Counted from the first letter of the stretch, positions 26,078-34,809 are shown. The stretch: 64,000 nucleotides of DNA from Pseudomonas sp. Fl4BN1 (GCF_009908285.1 NZ_JAAARM010000035.1:1-64000), one strand, 5' to 3'. Notes: a model not told the origin generated them from the letters alone. A program made the numbers and translations.

Positions 26078-26615
26078 GTAGGAGCCGGCTTGCCGGCGAA
26101 GAGGCCCTTGAGCCCTGCATCGCCTGTGCCGACGCCTTCGCTGGCAAGCCAGCTCCTACAGCAGTCAGACAGACCGTGCAGTTCCCTGTAGGAGCCGGCT
26201 TGCCGGCGAAGAGGCCCTTGAGCCTTGCATCGCCTGGGTGGACGCCTTCGCTGGCAAGCCAGCCCCTACAGCAGTCAGATAAACCGTGCAGTTCCCTGTA
26301 GGAGCCGGCTTGCCGGCGAAGAGGCCCTTGAGCCCTGCATCGCCTGTGCCGACGCCTTCGCTGGCAAGCCAGCTCCTACAGCAGTCAGATAAACCGTGCA
26401 GTTCCCTGTAGGAACCGGCTTGCCGGCGAAGAGGCCCTTGAGCCCTGCATCGCCTGGGCGGACGCCTTCGCTGGCAAGCCAGCTCCTACAGCAGTCGGAT
26501 AGACCCTGCAGTTCCCTGTAGGAGCCGGCTTGCCGGCGAAGGGGCCCTTGAGCCCTGCATCGCCTGGGCGGACGCCTTCGCTGGCAAGCCAGCTCCTACA
26601 GCCAGCTCCTGCAGC
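26078..26615. repeat. REP array B: five inverted REP pairs
   Basis: Ten REP copies alternate in orientation with a period of about 110 bp between rstB and the methyltransferase gene. The unit, including its spacers (GAGGCCCTTGAGCC..., GCAGTCAGATAAACCGTGCA), is almost identical five times, so the array arose by tandem duplication. The fourth forward copy has an A for G (GGAACCGG). A truncated copy ends the array. Confidence 0.92.
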
Positions 26616-26706
26616 GAGGATGCAACTGACAGGAATTTCATGCGGTCTGCTGCAGGTCCGGGTTTATCCTGCCCGCCACTCACCCGCGCTATGAGGAGGT
26701 TCACCC

Positions 26707-27483
26707 ATGAACGATCAGGCGATTCATCAGGCGGCGGCCGACGGCTATCAACAGGCCGCCGATACCTATGTGCGCGGTCGGCCGGACTATCCGTCAGCCC
26801 TCGACCCCTGGCTGCGGGAGACGCTGGGCCTGGGGCCGGGCCGGGTGGTGGTGGACCTGGGCGCCGGCACCGGCAAGTTCACTGGCCGCTTGCTGGCCAG
26901 CGGGGCCCAGGTGATCGCCATTGAGCCGGTGACGCAGATGCGCGCGAAACTGGCCGCCGCCCAGCCCGAGGCCCAGGCCCTGGAGGGCAGTGCCGAGGCG
27001 CTGCCCCTGAAGGATGCTTCGGTGGACGTGCTGGTCTGTGCCCAGGCCTTCCACTGGTTCGCCAGCCGCGCGGCGCTGGACGAGATTCATCGCGTGCTCA
27101 AGCCCGCTGGCAAGCTGGCCCTGGTGTGGAACCTGCGCGATGGCCGGGTGCCCTGGGTGGCGCGCCTGGACGCCATGGTCAATGCCTTGCAGGGCGACAC
27201 CCCGCGCTATTACACCGGCGCCTGGCGCCAGGCCTTTCCCCACCCGGGGTTCGGAGCGTTGCAGGAGCAGCACTTCAGCCAGGGCCACAGCGGCACGCCG
27301 GAAGACGTGATCTTCAACCGCGTGCGTTCCACCAGCTTCATCGCCGCCTTGCCCCAGGCCGAGCGCGACGCCGTGGACCGGCAGATCGCCGCGCTGATCG
27401 ACAGCGAGCCCGATTTGCGCGGCAAGGCCCAAGTCTCGGTGCCCTATGAGACCGCCGCCTTCCACTGCATCAAGCAGGGCTGA
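26707..27483 (+). CDS. Class I SAM-dependent methyltransferase
   Basis: A 258-residue cytoplasmic methyltransferase. Motif I is VVVDLGAGTGKFTGRLL around residues 47-62; the acidic post-I residue is in VIAIEPV, and motif III-like segments VDVLVCAQAFHWF and EIHRVLKPAGKLALVWNLRD follow. The AFHWF step is typical of the methyltransf_11 type. Substrate unknown. ATG has GAGGAGG seven bases upstream. Confidence 0.88.
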   Translation: MNDQAIHQAAADGYQQAADTYVRGRPDYPSALDPWLRETLGLGPGRVVVDLGAGTGKFTGRLLASGAQVIAIEPVTQMRAKLAAAQPEAQALEGSAEALPLKDASVDVLVCAQAFHWFASRAALDEIHRVLKPAGKLALVWNLRDGRVPWVARLDAMVNALQGDTPRYYTGAWRQAFPHPGFGALQEQHFSQGHSGTPEDVIFNRVRSTSFIAALPQAERDAVDRQIAALIDSEPDLRGKAQVSVPYETAAFHCIKQG

Positions 27484-27697
27484 ACCCAACCGCGAAACCA
27501 CGGCCAATTGCCCTGAGCGCGGGCTTGCCAGCGACAGGGCCGGCAAGCCCGGCCAAGAGCCGGAGGCTTGTTCGCCGGCAGCCGGTTCCTGCGGGGCGAT
27601 GCCCAGTCCCGCTTTTGGCCAATGCGCTGCCTTACGGCTCGCCACTGCCACTTGCTATAGTTCGGCCTCATTTTCTGCCCAGTAAAGGATCACTGCC

Positions 27698-28510
27698 ATG
27701 TCCGAATACCAAGCCTTTCGCGTCGAACTCGCTGACAACATCGCCCATGTGCAGATCAACCGCCCGGAAAAGATCAACGCCATGAATGCCGCGTTCTGGA
27801 GCGAGATCGTCGAGATCTTCCAATGGATCGACGACACCGATGCCGTGCGGGTGGTGGTACTCAGCGGCGCTGGCAAGCATTTCTCCTCGGGCATCGACCT
27901 GATGATGCTGGCCGGCGTGGCCAATGAGCTGGGCAAGGATGTGGGGCGCAATGCACGCCTGCTGCGGCGCAAGATCTTCCAGCTGCAGGCTTCCTTCACC
28001 GCCGTGGACAACTGCCGCAAGCCGGTGCTGGCGGCGATCCAGGGTTATTGCCTGGGTGGTGCCATCGACCTGATCAGCGCCTGCGACATGCGTTACGCGG
28101 CTGATGATGCACAGTTCTCGATCAAGGAAATCGACATCGGCATGGCTGCGGATGTCGGCACGCTGCAACGCTTGCCGCGGATCATCGGCGACGGCATGCT
28201 GCGTGAGCTGGCCTACACTGGGCGCACCTTCGGTGCCGAGGAAGCGCGCAACATCGGCCTGGTCAATCGCACCTACAGCGATGCCTCCAGTTTGCTGGAC
28301 GGGGTCATGGAGATTGCCCGGGAGATTGCCGCCAAGTCGCCGATTGCGATCAGCGGGACCAAGGAAATGCTCAGCTACATGCGCGACCACCGTATCGATG
28401 ACGGCCTGGAATATGTCGCCACCTGGAACGCCGCCATGCTGCAGTCCAATGACCTGCGCGTGGCCATCGCCGCCCACATGAGCAAACAGAAACCCGAATT
28501 TCTGGATTGA
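27698..28510 (+). CDS. Delta3,5-delta2,4-dienoyl-CoA isomerase (crotonase family)
   Basis: A 270-residue crotonase-fold enzyme. Oxyanion-hole segments are SGAGKHFSSGIDLMML and GYCLGGAIDLISACDMRYA. The stretch SIKEIDIGMAADVGTLQRL closely matches mammalian ECH1, including the acidic residues used for proton shuttling, so I assign dienoyl-CoA isomerase rather than plain hydratase. This would serve beta-oxidation of fatty acids with odd-numbered double bonds. Good spacing to nudC (6 nt) suggests co-transcription. Confidence 0.82.
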   Translation: MSEYQAFRVELADNIAHVQINRPEKINAMNAAFWSEIVEIFQWIDDTDAVRVVVLSGAGKHFSSGIDLMMLAGVANELGKDVGRNARLLRRKIFQLQASFTAVDNCRKPVLAAIQGYCLGGAIDLISACDMRYAADDAQFSIKEIDIGMAADVGTLQRLPRIIGDGMLRELAYTGRTFGAEEARNIGLVNRTYSDASSLLDGVMEIAREIAAKSPIAISGTKEMLSYMRDHRIDDGLEYVATWNAAMLQSNDLRVAIAAHMSKQKPEFLD

Positions 28511-28516
28511 TTGACG

Positions 28517-29347
28517 ATGATTGAACGCTGGACCACCGCAGTACTGGATACCGACCTTCCCGGCGGCTGGGCCGTGGCCCGTGGCCCGGACGGTTTTCTC
28601 TATGACGACAACGGCGCGCTGTTCCCCCGGCACTGGCTCAAGGGCCAGGACCTGCCGCTGCTGGCGGAACACGGCATTGGCCACTTGGATGGCGAGCCGG
28701 TGTACCTGCTGGAACTGAGCGCCCGCGCCGAGGTGCCGGGTTGCGGCTGGAAAGGCCTGCGGGCCTTCATGCTGGAGGGCGACCATACCCTGTACAAGGT
28801 CCTGGGTTATGCCGCGCAGATCGGCACCTGGGCCCGGGAGCATCGTTTCTGCGGCAGTTGCGGCCGGCCCATGGCCCAGGTGCCGGGGGAGCGGGCGATG
28901 TATTGCCAGCCTTGCGACCTGCGCGCCTACCCGCGCATCTCACCGAGCATGATCGTGCTGATCACCCGCGGTGATGAGGTACTCCTGGCTCGCTCGCCGC
29001 GTTTCGTCACCGGGGTCTACAGCACCCTGGCGGGTTTTGCCGAGCCCGGCGAGTCGGCGGAAGACTGCCTGATTCGCGAAGTGCGTGAAGAGGTGAGCAT
29101 CGAGGTCAGGAATATCCAGTACGTCGGCAGCCAGTGCTGGCCGTTTCCCCACTCGATGATGCTGGGTTTTCATGCCGAATACGCCGGCGGCGACATTGTC
29201 CCGCAGGAAGACGAGATCGAGGACGCCCAGTGGTTCAACGTGCACGCGCTGCCGCCGTTGCCGGCCTCGCGCTCGATCGCCCGTTATCTGATCGACCTCT
29301 ATGTGGCGCGGCGCTTAGGCCACGCTGAACCAGTGCTGCCAGGCTAG
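28517..29347 (+). CDS. nudC: NAD+/NADH diphosphatase (RNA decapping Nudix enzyme)
   Basis: A 276-residue Nudix hydrolase. The zinc ribbon CGSC...CQPC lies in the middle, followed by the Nudix box GFAEPGESAEDCLIREVREEVSI, and the NADH-specific WPFPHS motif (SQCWPFPHS; consensus has P in place of the first C). It splits NADH to NMNH and AMP and removes NAD caps from RNA in enterics. ATG 28517 is preferred to TTG 28511. Its 3' end overlaps the convergent TauE gene by 33 bp. Confidence 0.93.
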   Translation: MIERWTTAVLDTDLPGGWAVARGPDGFLYDDNGALFPRHWLKGQDLPLLAEHGIGHLDGEPVYLLELSARAEVPGCGWKGLRAFMLEGDHTLYKVLGYAAQIGTWAREHRFCGSCGRPMAQVPGERAMYCQPCDLRAYPRISPSMIVLITRGDEVLLARSPRFVTGVYSTLAGFAEPGESAEDCLIREVREEVSIEVRNIQYVGSQCWPFPHSMMLGFHAEYAGGDIVPQEDEIEDAQWFNVHALPPLPASRSIARYLIDLYVARRLGHAEPVLPG

Positions 29348-30094
29348 GCGCACGGTCAATCCCAGGACCACGGTGATGAACACCGGGCGAATGAACTTGG
29401 CACCACCGCTGATTGCGGTGCGTGCACCGAAGAACGCCCCGACCATCACCGACAGGCCCATGCTCAGGCCGATGATCCAGTCCACTTGCCCGGAGAACAC
29501 GAACACCGACAGCGCCGCAATGTTGCTGACGAAGTTCATGCTGCGGGCCACGCCGCTGGCCTTGACCAGGTCGATGGGGTAGAGCAGCAGGCTGCTGACG
29601 GTCCAGAACGCACCGGTGCCCGGGCCTGCCACGCCATCGTAGAAGCCCAGGCTGAAGCCCTGGCTCGACTGCCATTTCTTCTTGATCGGCGCGTCACTGT
29701 CCAACGGCGCCTTGGGTGTGCCGCCGAACAGCAAGTACAGGCCACAGGCAAAGACAATCACCGGAAGCATCTTGTTCAGCCATTCCGCCGGCAGGTAATG
29801 GGCGACGATGGCCCCCGCCAGCGCGCCCACCAGGGTGCCGACGATGGCGTGGGTCCACTGCCTGGGGTGGAACAGCTTGCGGCGATAGAAGGTGAAACTG
29901 GCGGTGGCCGAGCCGAAGGTCGAACTGAGCTTGTTGGTGCCCAGCACCAGATGCGGCGGCAAGCCTGCGGTGAGCAGGGCCGGGGTGGTCAGCAGGCCGC
30001 CACCGCCGGCAATGGCGTCGATGAACCCGGCGATGAAGGCGACGACGGCGAGAATGGCGAGGGTGGTCAGGTCAACGCTGAGTTCGAAAGGCAT
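29315..30094 (-). CDS. TauE/SafE family sulfite exporter-like protein
   Basis: A 259-residue inner-membrane protein with about eight hydrophobic segments in two repeats. The first repeat has FIAGFIDAIAGGGGLLTTPALL, the second GVAGPGTGAFWTVSSLLLY, which define the TauE/SafE (DUF81) family thought to export organosulfur anions. With sfnB and sfnG nearby, a link to sulfonate metabolism is possible. The last 11 codons overlap the end of nudC on the other strand. Confidence 0.9.
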   Translation of the reverse strand: MPFELSVDLTTLAILAVVAFIAGFIDAIAGGGGLLTTPALLTAGLPPHLVLGTNKLSSTFGSATASFTFYRRKLFHPRQWTHAIVGTLVGALAGAIVAHYLPAEWLNKMLPVIVFACGLYLLFGGTPKAPLDSDAPIKKKWQSSQGFSLGFYDGVAGPGTGAFWTVSSLLLYPIDLVKASGVARSMNFVSNIAALSVFVFSGQVDWIIGLSMGLSVMVGAFFGARTAISGGAKFIRPVFITVVLGLTVRLAWQHWFSVA

Positions 30095-30233
30095 GGATTC
30101 GGCTTATTTTTGGCGGGAAGGGCAAAGGGGGCTGCCCGAACGAGCGCCATATTACCCGCAACCCCGCCCGCTGCGCGACCGCCTCGACCTTGGTCTGATG
30201 CCGCCTGAGCCGAGCGCCCGTGCGGATAACGCC

Positions 30234-30512
30234 TTCGCTGGCAAGCCAGCTCCTACAGAACGGCACAGCGCGAATTCATTGTAGGAGCCGGCTTGCCGGC
30301 GAAGAGGCCCCTGAGCCGAGCGCCTGTGCGGATAACGCCTTCGCTGGCAAGCCAGCTCCTACAGAGCGGTGCAACGCGGATTCATTGCAGGAGCCGGCTT
30401 GCCGGCGAAGGGGCCCCTGAGCCAAGCGCCCGTGCGGATAACGCCTTCGCTGGCAAGCCAGCTCCTACAGAACGGTACAGCGCAGATTCATTGCAGGAGC
30501 CGGGCCTGAGGT
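30234..30512. repeat. REP array C: three inverted REP pairs
   Basis: Six REP copies with a period of 105 bp, alternating in orientation, fill the space between the TauE gene start and the sfnB end. Two of the forward copies begin GCAGG instead of GTAGG, and the last is cut off in mid-repeat right at the sfnB stop codon. Confidence 0.9.
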
Positions 30513-31747
30513 CAGCGCTGCGGGCCGTTGCCGATCTGCCAGACAAAAGGCGGCTCGCTGCCGTTGATCCGCCAGTCGCCGACAATCCGCGCCTTGTAGA
30601 TCACCGGGTTGTGCGACGACACCGTTCGCGCGTTGCGCCAATGCCGATCCAGGGCCTTGCCCTGGCGAATATCCGAGGCCCCCAGGGCATTGAACAGCTC
30701 GCTGGTGGCACGCTGGATCAGTTCGGTCACCACCACCTGGGCGGTGGCCGATTCGATCTCCGCCGCGACATTGGCCTTTCGTTCCTTGAACTCATCCCCG
30801 GCAAAGCGCGCCAGGTAGGCCCGTTGTGCCGGCACCGCGGCCCGCAGCGTGGCCGCTTCGGCGGCATACACCAGGGCGGCGATCTCGCCGACCACTTGCT
30901 GTACCTGGGCATCGGCGCTGACCCGGGGCGCATTGCCGTGGCTGTAGATGCGCTTGCGCACCCGCACTTCGTGGGTCACGTCACGCACGGCGGCGCGGCC
31001 GATCCCGGCCAGGGTCGCCAGCAGCACCAATTGGTAGAAGGCCGTCTGGTATTTGAAGCGGGTGGCGAAGTCGATAAGGTTCTCCGCCTGCACTTCGGCG
31101 TCCTTGAAGCGTGCAGTGCCACTACCGGTGGTGCGCTGGCCGAAGCCATCCCAGTCGTCACTCTGCTCGATCCCCGGCTGGCGGGTACGTACTGCGGCGA
31201 TCACATCGCCGCCGGTATCGCTGCGCTGGGCATAGACATCGATCCAGTCAGAGAAAATGCTCCCGGTGCTGTAGAACTTTTCGCCGTTGAGGCGCCATTT
31301 CTCACCGTCCGGGGTCACCTGGGTGATGACTTGGCCGATCTCCACCGTGCCAATTTCGGTCCAGGCGCAGCCGACGATATCGCCTTCGACAAAACGCTTG
31401 AACCACAGGTCCCGGGCCGGTCCTGGCGGAGCGTTGAGGCGGTCCTCGACGAAGGCGAAGTGCCCGCGCAGGGCCTGGGGCAGATTGGCGTCGGCCTCGG
31501 CCAACTCGATCAGCAGTTGCAGCAGCTGGGGCAGGGACGCGCCGCCACCGCCATATGCCAGCGGCACGCGCAACGCGCCGAACCCGGATGCCTTGAGCCA
31601 TTGGATCGGCTCATGGGGCAGGCTGCGGCTGTGCTCGCGTTCCACGGCGCCAGCCGCGATTTTCTGGAATATCGGGCGGAACCGCTCGGCCAGGGCCTCG
31701 TAGTCGACCCCAACGGACAGCGGATTGATTACCTGGTGTTCAGTCAT
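30512..31747 (-). CDS. sfnB: SfnB family sulfur acquisition oxidoreductase (acyl-CoA dehydrogenase fold)
   Basis: A 411-residue flavin monooxygenase of the acyl-CoA dehydrogenase/DszC fold, used to scavenge sulfur from organosulfur compounds. Visible family segments are GFGALRVPLAYGGGG near the N-terminus, the flavin-binding CAWTEIGTVEIGQ and WRLNGEKFYSTGS segments, and the C-terminal helical domain ending DWRINGSEPPFVWQIGNG. The frame continues upstream, but ATG 31747 begins the homologous part, followed by a 390-bp regulatory gap to sfnG. A sigma-54-like site lies about 50 bp upstream. Confidence 0.87.
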   Translation of the reverse strand: MTEHQVINPLSVGVDYEALAERFRPIFQKIAAGAVEREHSRSLPHEPIQWLKASGFGALRVPLAYGGGGASLPQLLQLLIELAEADANLPQALRGHFAFVEDRLNAPPGPARDLWFKRFVEGDIVGCAWTEIGTVEIGQVITQVTPDGEKWRLNGEKFYSTGSIFSDWIDVYAQRSDTGGDVIAAVRTRQPGIEQSDDWDGFGQRTTGSGTARFKDAEVQAENLIDFATRFKYQTAFYQLVLLATLAGIGRAAVRDVTHEVRVRKRIYSHGNAPRVSADAQVQQVVGEIAALVYAAEAATLRAAVPAQRAYLARFAGDEFKERKANVAAEIESATAQVVVTELIQRATSELFNALGASDIRQGKALDRHWRNARTVSSHNPVIYKARIVGDWRINGSEPPFVWQIGNGPQR

Positions 31748-31797
31748 GGTGTAGCTCCTGGGTTCGGCAGAAAAAGACAGTGCGCGTCGAGACTGAT

Positions 31798-31813
31798 TGC
31801 ACACAGCATGCCG
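31798..31813 (-). promoter_or_regulatory. Putative sigma-54 promoter of sfnB
   Basis: On the minus strand the site reads CGGCATG-CTGT-GTGCA, with the essential GG and GC dinucleotides 10 bp apart (consensus TGGCACG-N4-TTGCA). The predicted start near 31786 leaves a leader of about 40 nt before ATG 31747. Confidence 0.55.
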
Positions 31814-31859
31814 CAATGCGCGGGGCCGGTTTACCTGGGGGAGGGTGATGAGGTGTCGC

Positions 31860-31882
31860 GGGCAACTGTTGCCCCGGCAACA
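31860..31882. promoter_or_regulatory. Nested GGCAAC palindromes, probable enhancer site
   Basis: GGGCAAC-T-GTTGCCC (31860-31874) and TGTTGCC-CC-GGCAACA (31867-31882) are two perfect overlapping 7-bp inverted repeats. Two more GTTGCC half-sites follow at 31912-31917 and 31925-31930. Location between two sigma-54-like promoters fits binding of a bacterial enhancer-binding protein such as SfnR (inference). Confidence 0.6.
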
Positions 31883-32083
31883 GCCCATCAACAAATCGCC
31901 AGGTTTGCGTGGTTGCCTGTCACCGTTGCCGCAGGCCCGGGCCGTGTCCGGATACCCGCGCCGGGCGGCGCTGCGTTGAACAAGGCGTCGCGCTTGCAGC
32001 CCTTGGAACAGCCCCCGCAGGGCTTGCCGGCCCGAGCCTGCAACGGCCGCTACAAGGATGTTCAGCGCAAGGTTTCCTGGCGC

Positions 32084-32099
32084 TGGCACGCTTGCTGCT
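32084..32099 (+). promoter_or_regulatory. Sigma-54 promoter of sfnG
   Basis: TGGCACGCTTGCTGCT matches the sigma-54 consensus TGGCACG-N4-TTGCT at all but one position, with GG (32085-32086) and GC (32097-32098) 10 bp apart. The predicted start near 32110 is about 28 nt before the sfnG ATG. Confidence 0.75.
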
Positions 32100-32137
32100 C
32101 AGGTCCTTGCACCTTTCCCAGTCCTGAGGACCGAACC

Positions 32138-33232
32138 ATGAGTCAGCAAGCCGTCAAATTTGCCTATTGGGTGCCCAACGTCAGCGGCGGGCTGGTGGTG
32201 AGCAAGATCGAGCAGCGTACCCACTGGGGCATCGACTACAACCGCAAGCTGGCACAGATCGCCGAAGCCGCCGGCTTCGAATACGCCCTGACGCAGATCC
32301 GTTTCACCGCCGGTTACGGCGCCGAGTACCAGCATGAGTCGGTGGCCTTCAGTCACGCGTTGCTGGCGGCCACCCGCACGCTCAAGGTCATTGCCGCGAT
32401 CTTGCCCGGTCCCTGGCAACCAGCCCTGGCGGCCAAGCAACTGGCGACCATCGACCAACTGACTGATGGCCGCATTGCGGTGAACATCGTCAGCGGCTGG
32501 TTCAAGGGTGAGTTCCAGGCCATCGGCGAGCATTGGCTGGAGCACGACGAGCGCTATCGCCGTTCCGAGGAGTTCATCCGCTGCCTGCGCGGGGTCTGGA
32601 GCGAGGATCACTTCACCTTCAAGGGGGATTTCTACCGTTTCGACCACTACAGCCTCAAACCCAAGCCCCTGGGCCAGCCGGAAATCTTCCAGGGCGGCAG
32701 TTCGCGAGCGGCGCGGGACATGGCGGCAAGGGTCTCCGACTGGTACTTCACCAACGGCAACAGCGTCGAGGGAATCAAGGCCCAGGTGGACGACATCCGA
32801 GCCAAGGCTGCCGCCAACCAGCATTCGGTGAAGGTCGGGGTGAATGCCTTTGTGATTGCCCGGGACACCGAGGAAGAAGCCCGGGCAGTGCTGCAGGAGA
32901 TCATCGACCAGGCCGACCCGGAGGCGGTGAATGCCTTTGGCGATGCGGCGAAGCAGGCGGGCAAGGCCTCGCCGGAAGGAGAGGGCAACTGGGCCAAGTC
33001 GAGCTTCGAGGACCTGGTGCAATACAACGATGGTTTCAAGACCAACCTGATTGGTACCCCCCAGCAGATAGCCCAGCGGATTGTCGCCTTGAAGGCGGTG
33101 GGGGTGGATCTGGTGCTGGCGGGTTTCCTGCATTTCCAGGAAGAGGTTGAATATTTTGGCAAGCGCGTACTGCCGCTGGTGCGCGAACTGGAAGCCCAGG
33201 CCCGGCTCAAGGACCAGGAAGTCGCCGCCTGA
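32138..33232 (+). CDS. sfnG: Dimethyl sulfone monooxygenase
   Basis: A 364-residue FMNH2-dependent monooxygenase of the bacterial luciferase fold, converting dimethyl sulfone to methanesulfinate for sulfur supply. The opening KFAYWVPNVSGGLVVSKIEQRT and segments ATIDQLTDGRIAVNIVSGWFKGEF and PEIFQGGSSRAARDMAARVSDWYFTNG are typical of SfnG within the SsuD/alkanesulfonate group. ATG 32138 has CTGAGGA upstream. Transcription from a near-consensus sigma-54 promoter, divergent from sfnB, fits known nitrogen/sulfur-type control by SfnR. Confidence 0.92.
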   Translation: MSQQAVKFAYWVPNVSGGLVVSKIEQRTHWGIDYNRKLAQIAEAAGFEYALTQIRFTAGYGAEYQHESVAFSHALLAATRTLKVIAAILPGPWQPALAAKQLATIDQLTDGRIAVNIVSGWFKGEFQAIGEHWLEHDERYRRSEEFIRCLRGVWSEDHFTFKGDFYRFDHYSLKPKPLGQPEIFQGGSSRAARDMAARVSDWYFTNGNSVEGIKAQVDDIRAKAAANQHSVKVGVNAFVIARDTEEEARAVLQEIIDQADPEAVNAFGDAAKQAGKASPEGEGNWAKSSFEDLVQYNDGFKTNLIGTPQQIAQRIVALKAVGVDLVLAGFLHFQEEVEYFGKRVLPLVRELEAQARLKDQEVAA

Positions 33233-33301
33233 TGTGACCCGCCCCGGGCCAGGCTTGCCGGCGCAAGCGCCCCGAAGCCTGGTGCAAGGCTTACAGGCGC
33301 C

Positions 33302-33656
33302 TTCGCTGGCAAGCCAGCTCCTACGGGAGGGTGGTTGTTGCGCGGGCTATCTGTAGGAGCCGGCTTGCCGGCGAAAGGGCCCGAAAGCTTGGTGCAAGGC
33401 ATGCAGACGCCTTCGCTGGCAAGCCAGCTCCTACGGGGGTGGTGGTTGTTGCGCGGGCTATCTGTAGGAGCCGGCTTGCCGGCGAAAGGGCCCGAAAGCT
33501 TGGTGCAATGCATGCAGACGCCTTCGCTGGCAAGCCAGCTCCTACGGGGGTGGTGGTTGTTGCGCGGGCTATCTGTAGGAGCCGGCTTGCCGGCGAAAGG
33601 GCCCGAAAGCCTGGTGCAAGGCATGCAGACGCCTTCGCTGGCAAGCCAGCTCCTAC
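33302..33656. repeat. REP array D: three to four inverted REP pairs
   Basis: Seven REP copies alternate between convergent sfnG and the DUF1348 gene. The period is about 110 bp and the spacers (GGGCCCGAAAGC..., GTGGTGGTTGTTGCGCGGGC) are nearly identical. A more degenerate copy sits just before, at about 33247-33275. Confidence 0.92.
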
Positions 33657-33681
33657 AGAGGGTAGGTGTGGCGCGGGTCCG

Positions 33682-34161
33682 TTACAGGCCCAGATCGGAA
33701 AGGCTCGGGTGGTCATCCGGACGGCGACCCAATGGCCAATGGAACTGGCGTTCGCTGGCCTTGATCGGCATGTCGTTGATGCAGGCGAAACGATGGGCCA
33801 TCAGCCCTTGCTCGTCGAATTCCCAGTTTTCATTGCCGTAGGAACGGAACCAGTTGCCCGAGTCGTCATGCCATTCGTAGGCGTAACGCACGGCAATGCG
33901 ATTGTCGGTAAAGGCCCAGAGCTCCTTGATCAGCCGATACTCCAGTTCCTTGGCCCATTTGCGACTGAGGAATGCCTTGGCCTCTTCGCGGTTGTGGGCG
34001 AACTCGGCGCGGTTGCGCCATTGAGTGTCCAGGGTATAGGCCAGGGATACCCGCTCCGGGTCCCGGGAGTTCCAGCCGTCTTCGGCCAGGCGAATCTTTT
34101 CAATGGCCGACTCGCGGGTGAACGGCGGAAGGGGCGGACGCGTTGGTACGTTAGATGACAT
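33682..34161 (-). CDS. DUF1348 family (SnoaL/NTF2-like) protein
   Basis: A 159-residue protein of the DUF1348 family with the NTF2-like fold. It has the typical ESAIEKIRLAEDGWNSRDPERV and FLSRKWAKELEYRLIKELWAF segments and a tryptophan-rich end (QFHWPLGRRP). Function is unknown; the fold often binds small hydrophobic ligands or stress-related products. ATG 34161 follows GGAGACAGGTC. It lies 58 nt after a TetR gene on the same strand, and a perfect inverted repeat sits between them. Confidence 0.88.
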   Translation of the reverse strand: MSSNVPTRPPLPPFTRESAIEKIRLAEDGWNSRDPERVSLAYTLDTQWRNRAEFAHNREEAKAFLSRKWAKELEYRLIKELWAFTDNRIAVRYAYEWHDDSGNWFRSYGNENWEFDEQGLMAHRFACINDMPIKASERQFHWPLGRRPDDHPSLSDLGL

Positions 34162-34193
34162 GACCTGTCTCCAATGAAAGGTGTTGTTCAAAC

Positions 34194-34212
34194 AAACAAG
34201 TTGCTCTTGTTT
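34194..34212. promoter_or_regulatory. Inverted repeat before the DUF1348 gene
   Basis: AAACAAG (34194-34200) and CTTGTTT (34206-34212) flank TTGCT, 33 bp upstream of the DUF1348 start. It could be a second regulator site, but differs in sequence from the palindrome before the TetR gene. Confidence 0.4.
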
Positions 34213-34219
34213 AAAACAA

Positions 34220-34783
34220 TCAGAGGTCCAATAACTTGCGCGCCATGCATTGCGCATTATCAGCAGCACTGTGATCGCCCATGACAAGGGCAACGGTAAT
34301 GGCGCCATCGATCAGAATCAGCAACTGCGCCGCCAATTGTGAGGGATGCGCTGCGCCATGGTCCTGGCAAAGCTCGCGCACGTAGTCGAGCAGTTTCTGT
34401 TTATGCTGTTTCGCCACCTGGCGCACCGGGTCCTGGGAATCACCGGTTTCGCCGCTGGTGTTGATAAAGGCACAGCCGCGGAAACCTTCCGAGGCGAACC
34501 ATTCCTTGAGCACATCGAACAGCGCCAGTAGACGCGCCGCGGGGCTCACGGCCTTGTCCACCTCGGTCTTGAACCAGTGCATCCAGCGTTGGTCGCGACG
34601 TTCGAGGGCGGCTACCACCAACTCGTCCTTGTTGTTGAAATAGCGATAGACGCTCTTTCGCGAAACCCCGGCGGTTTTCACCAGAAGATCCATGCCGGTG
34701 GCGGCAATGCCACTTTTATAGATCAGCTTCTCGGTGACGTCGAGGATGATGTCGCGTGTTTCAGTGGGAGTGATTTCGTTCAT
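34220..34783 (-). CDS. TetR/AcrR family transcriptional regulator
   Basis: A 187-residue repressor-type protein. The N-terminal helix-turn-helix is clear (IILDVTEKLIYKSGIAATGMDLLVKTAGVSRKSVYRYFNNKDELVVAALE), and the C-terminal ligand domain resembles the DUF1956/TetR_C_16-like group seen in regulators of oxidoreductases. ATG 34783. A perfect 14-bp palindrome lies 13 bp upstream of the start, so autorepression is likely. The DUF1348 gene downstream is the obvious partner. Confidence 0.9.
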   Translation of the reverse strand: MNEITPTETRDIILDVTEKLIYKSGIAATGMDLLVKTAGVSRKSVYRYFNNKDELVVAALERRDQRWMHWFKTEVDKAVSPAARLLALFDVLKEWFASEGFRGCAFINTSGETGDSQDPVRQVAKQHKQKLLDYVRELCQDHGAAHPSQLAAQLLILIDGAITVALVMGDHSAADNAQCMARKLLDL

Positions 34784-34795
34784 GTGGCAAAGAGT

Positions 34796-34809
34796 AGAAC
34801 GATCGTTCT
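34796..34809. promoter_or_regulatory. TetR operator palindrome
   Basis: AGAACGATCGTTCT is a perfect 14-bp palindrome, 13 bp upstream of the TetR start codon. AACGATCGTT cores of this kind are common TetR-family operators, so I take it as the autoregulatory site. Confidence 0.65.

Noticed and set aside
26078..26599. Regular repeats that could suggest a CRISPR array
   Set aside because: Repeats alternate in orientation, are palindromic, and the spacers are nearly identical to one another. There are no cas genes.
30293..32137. Long N-terminal extension of the sfnG frame across sfnB and REP array C
   Set aside because: It is antisense to sfnB and translates REP DNA; the sigma-54 promoter and ribosome site place the start at 32138.
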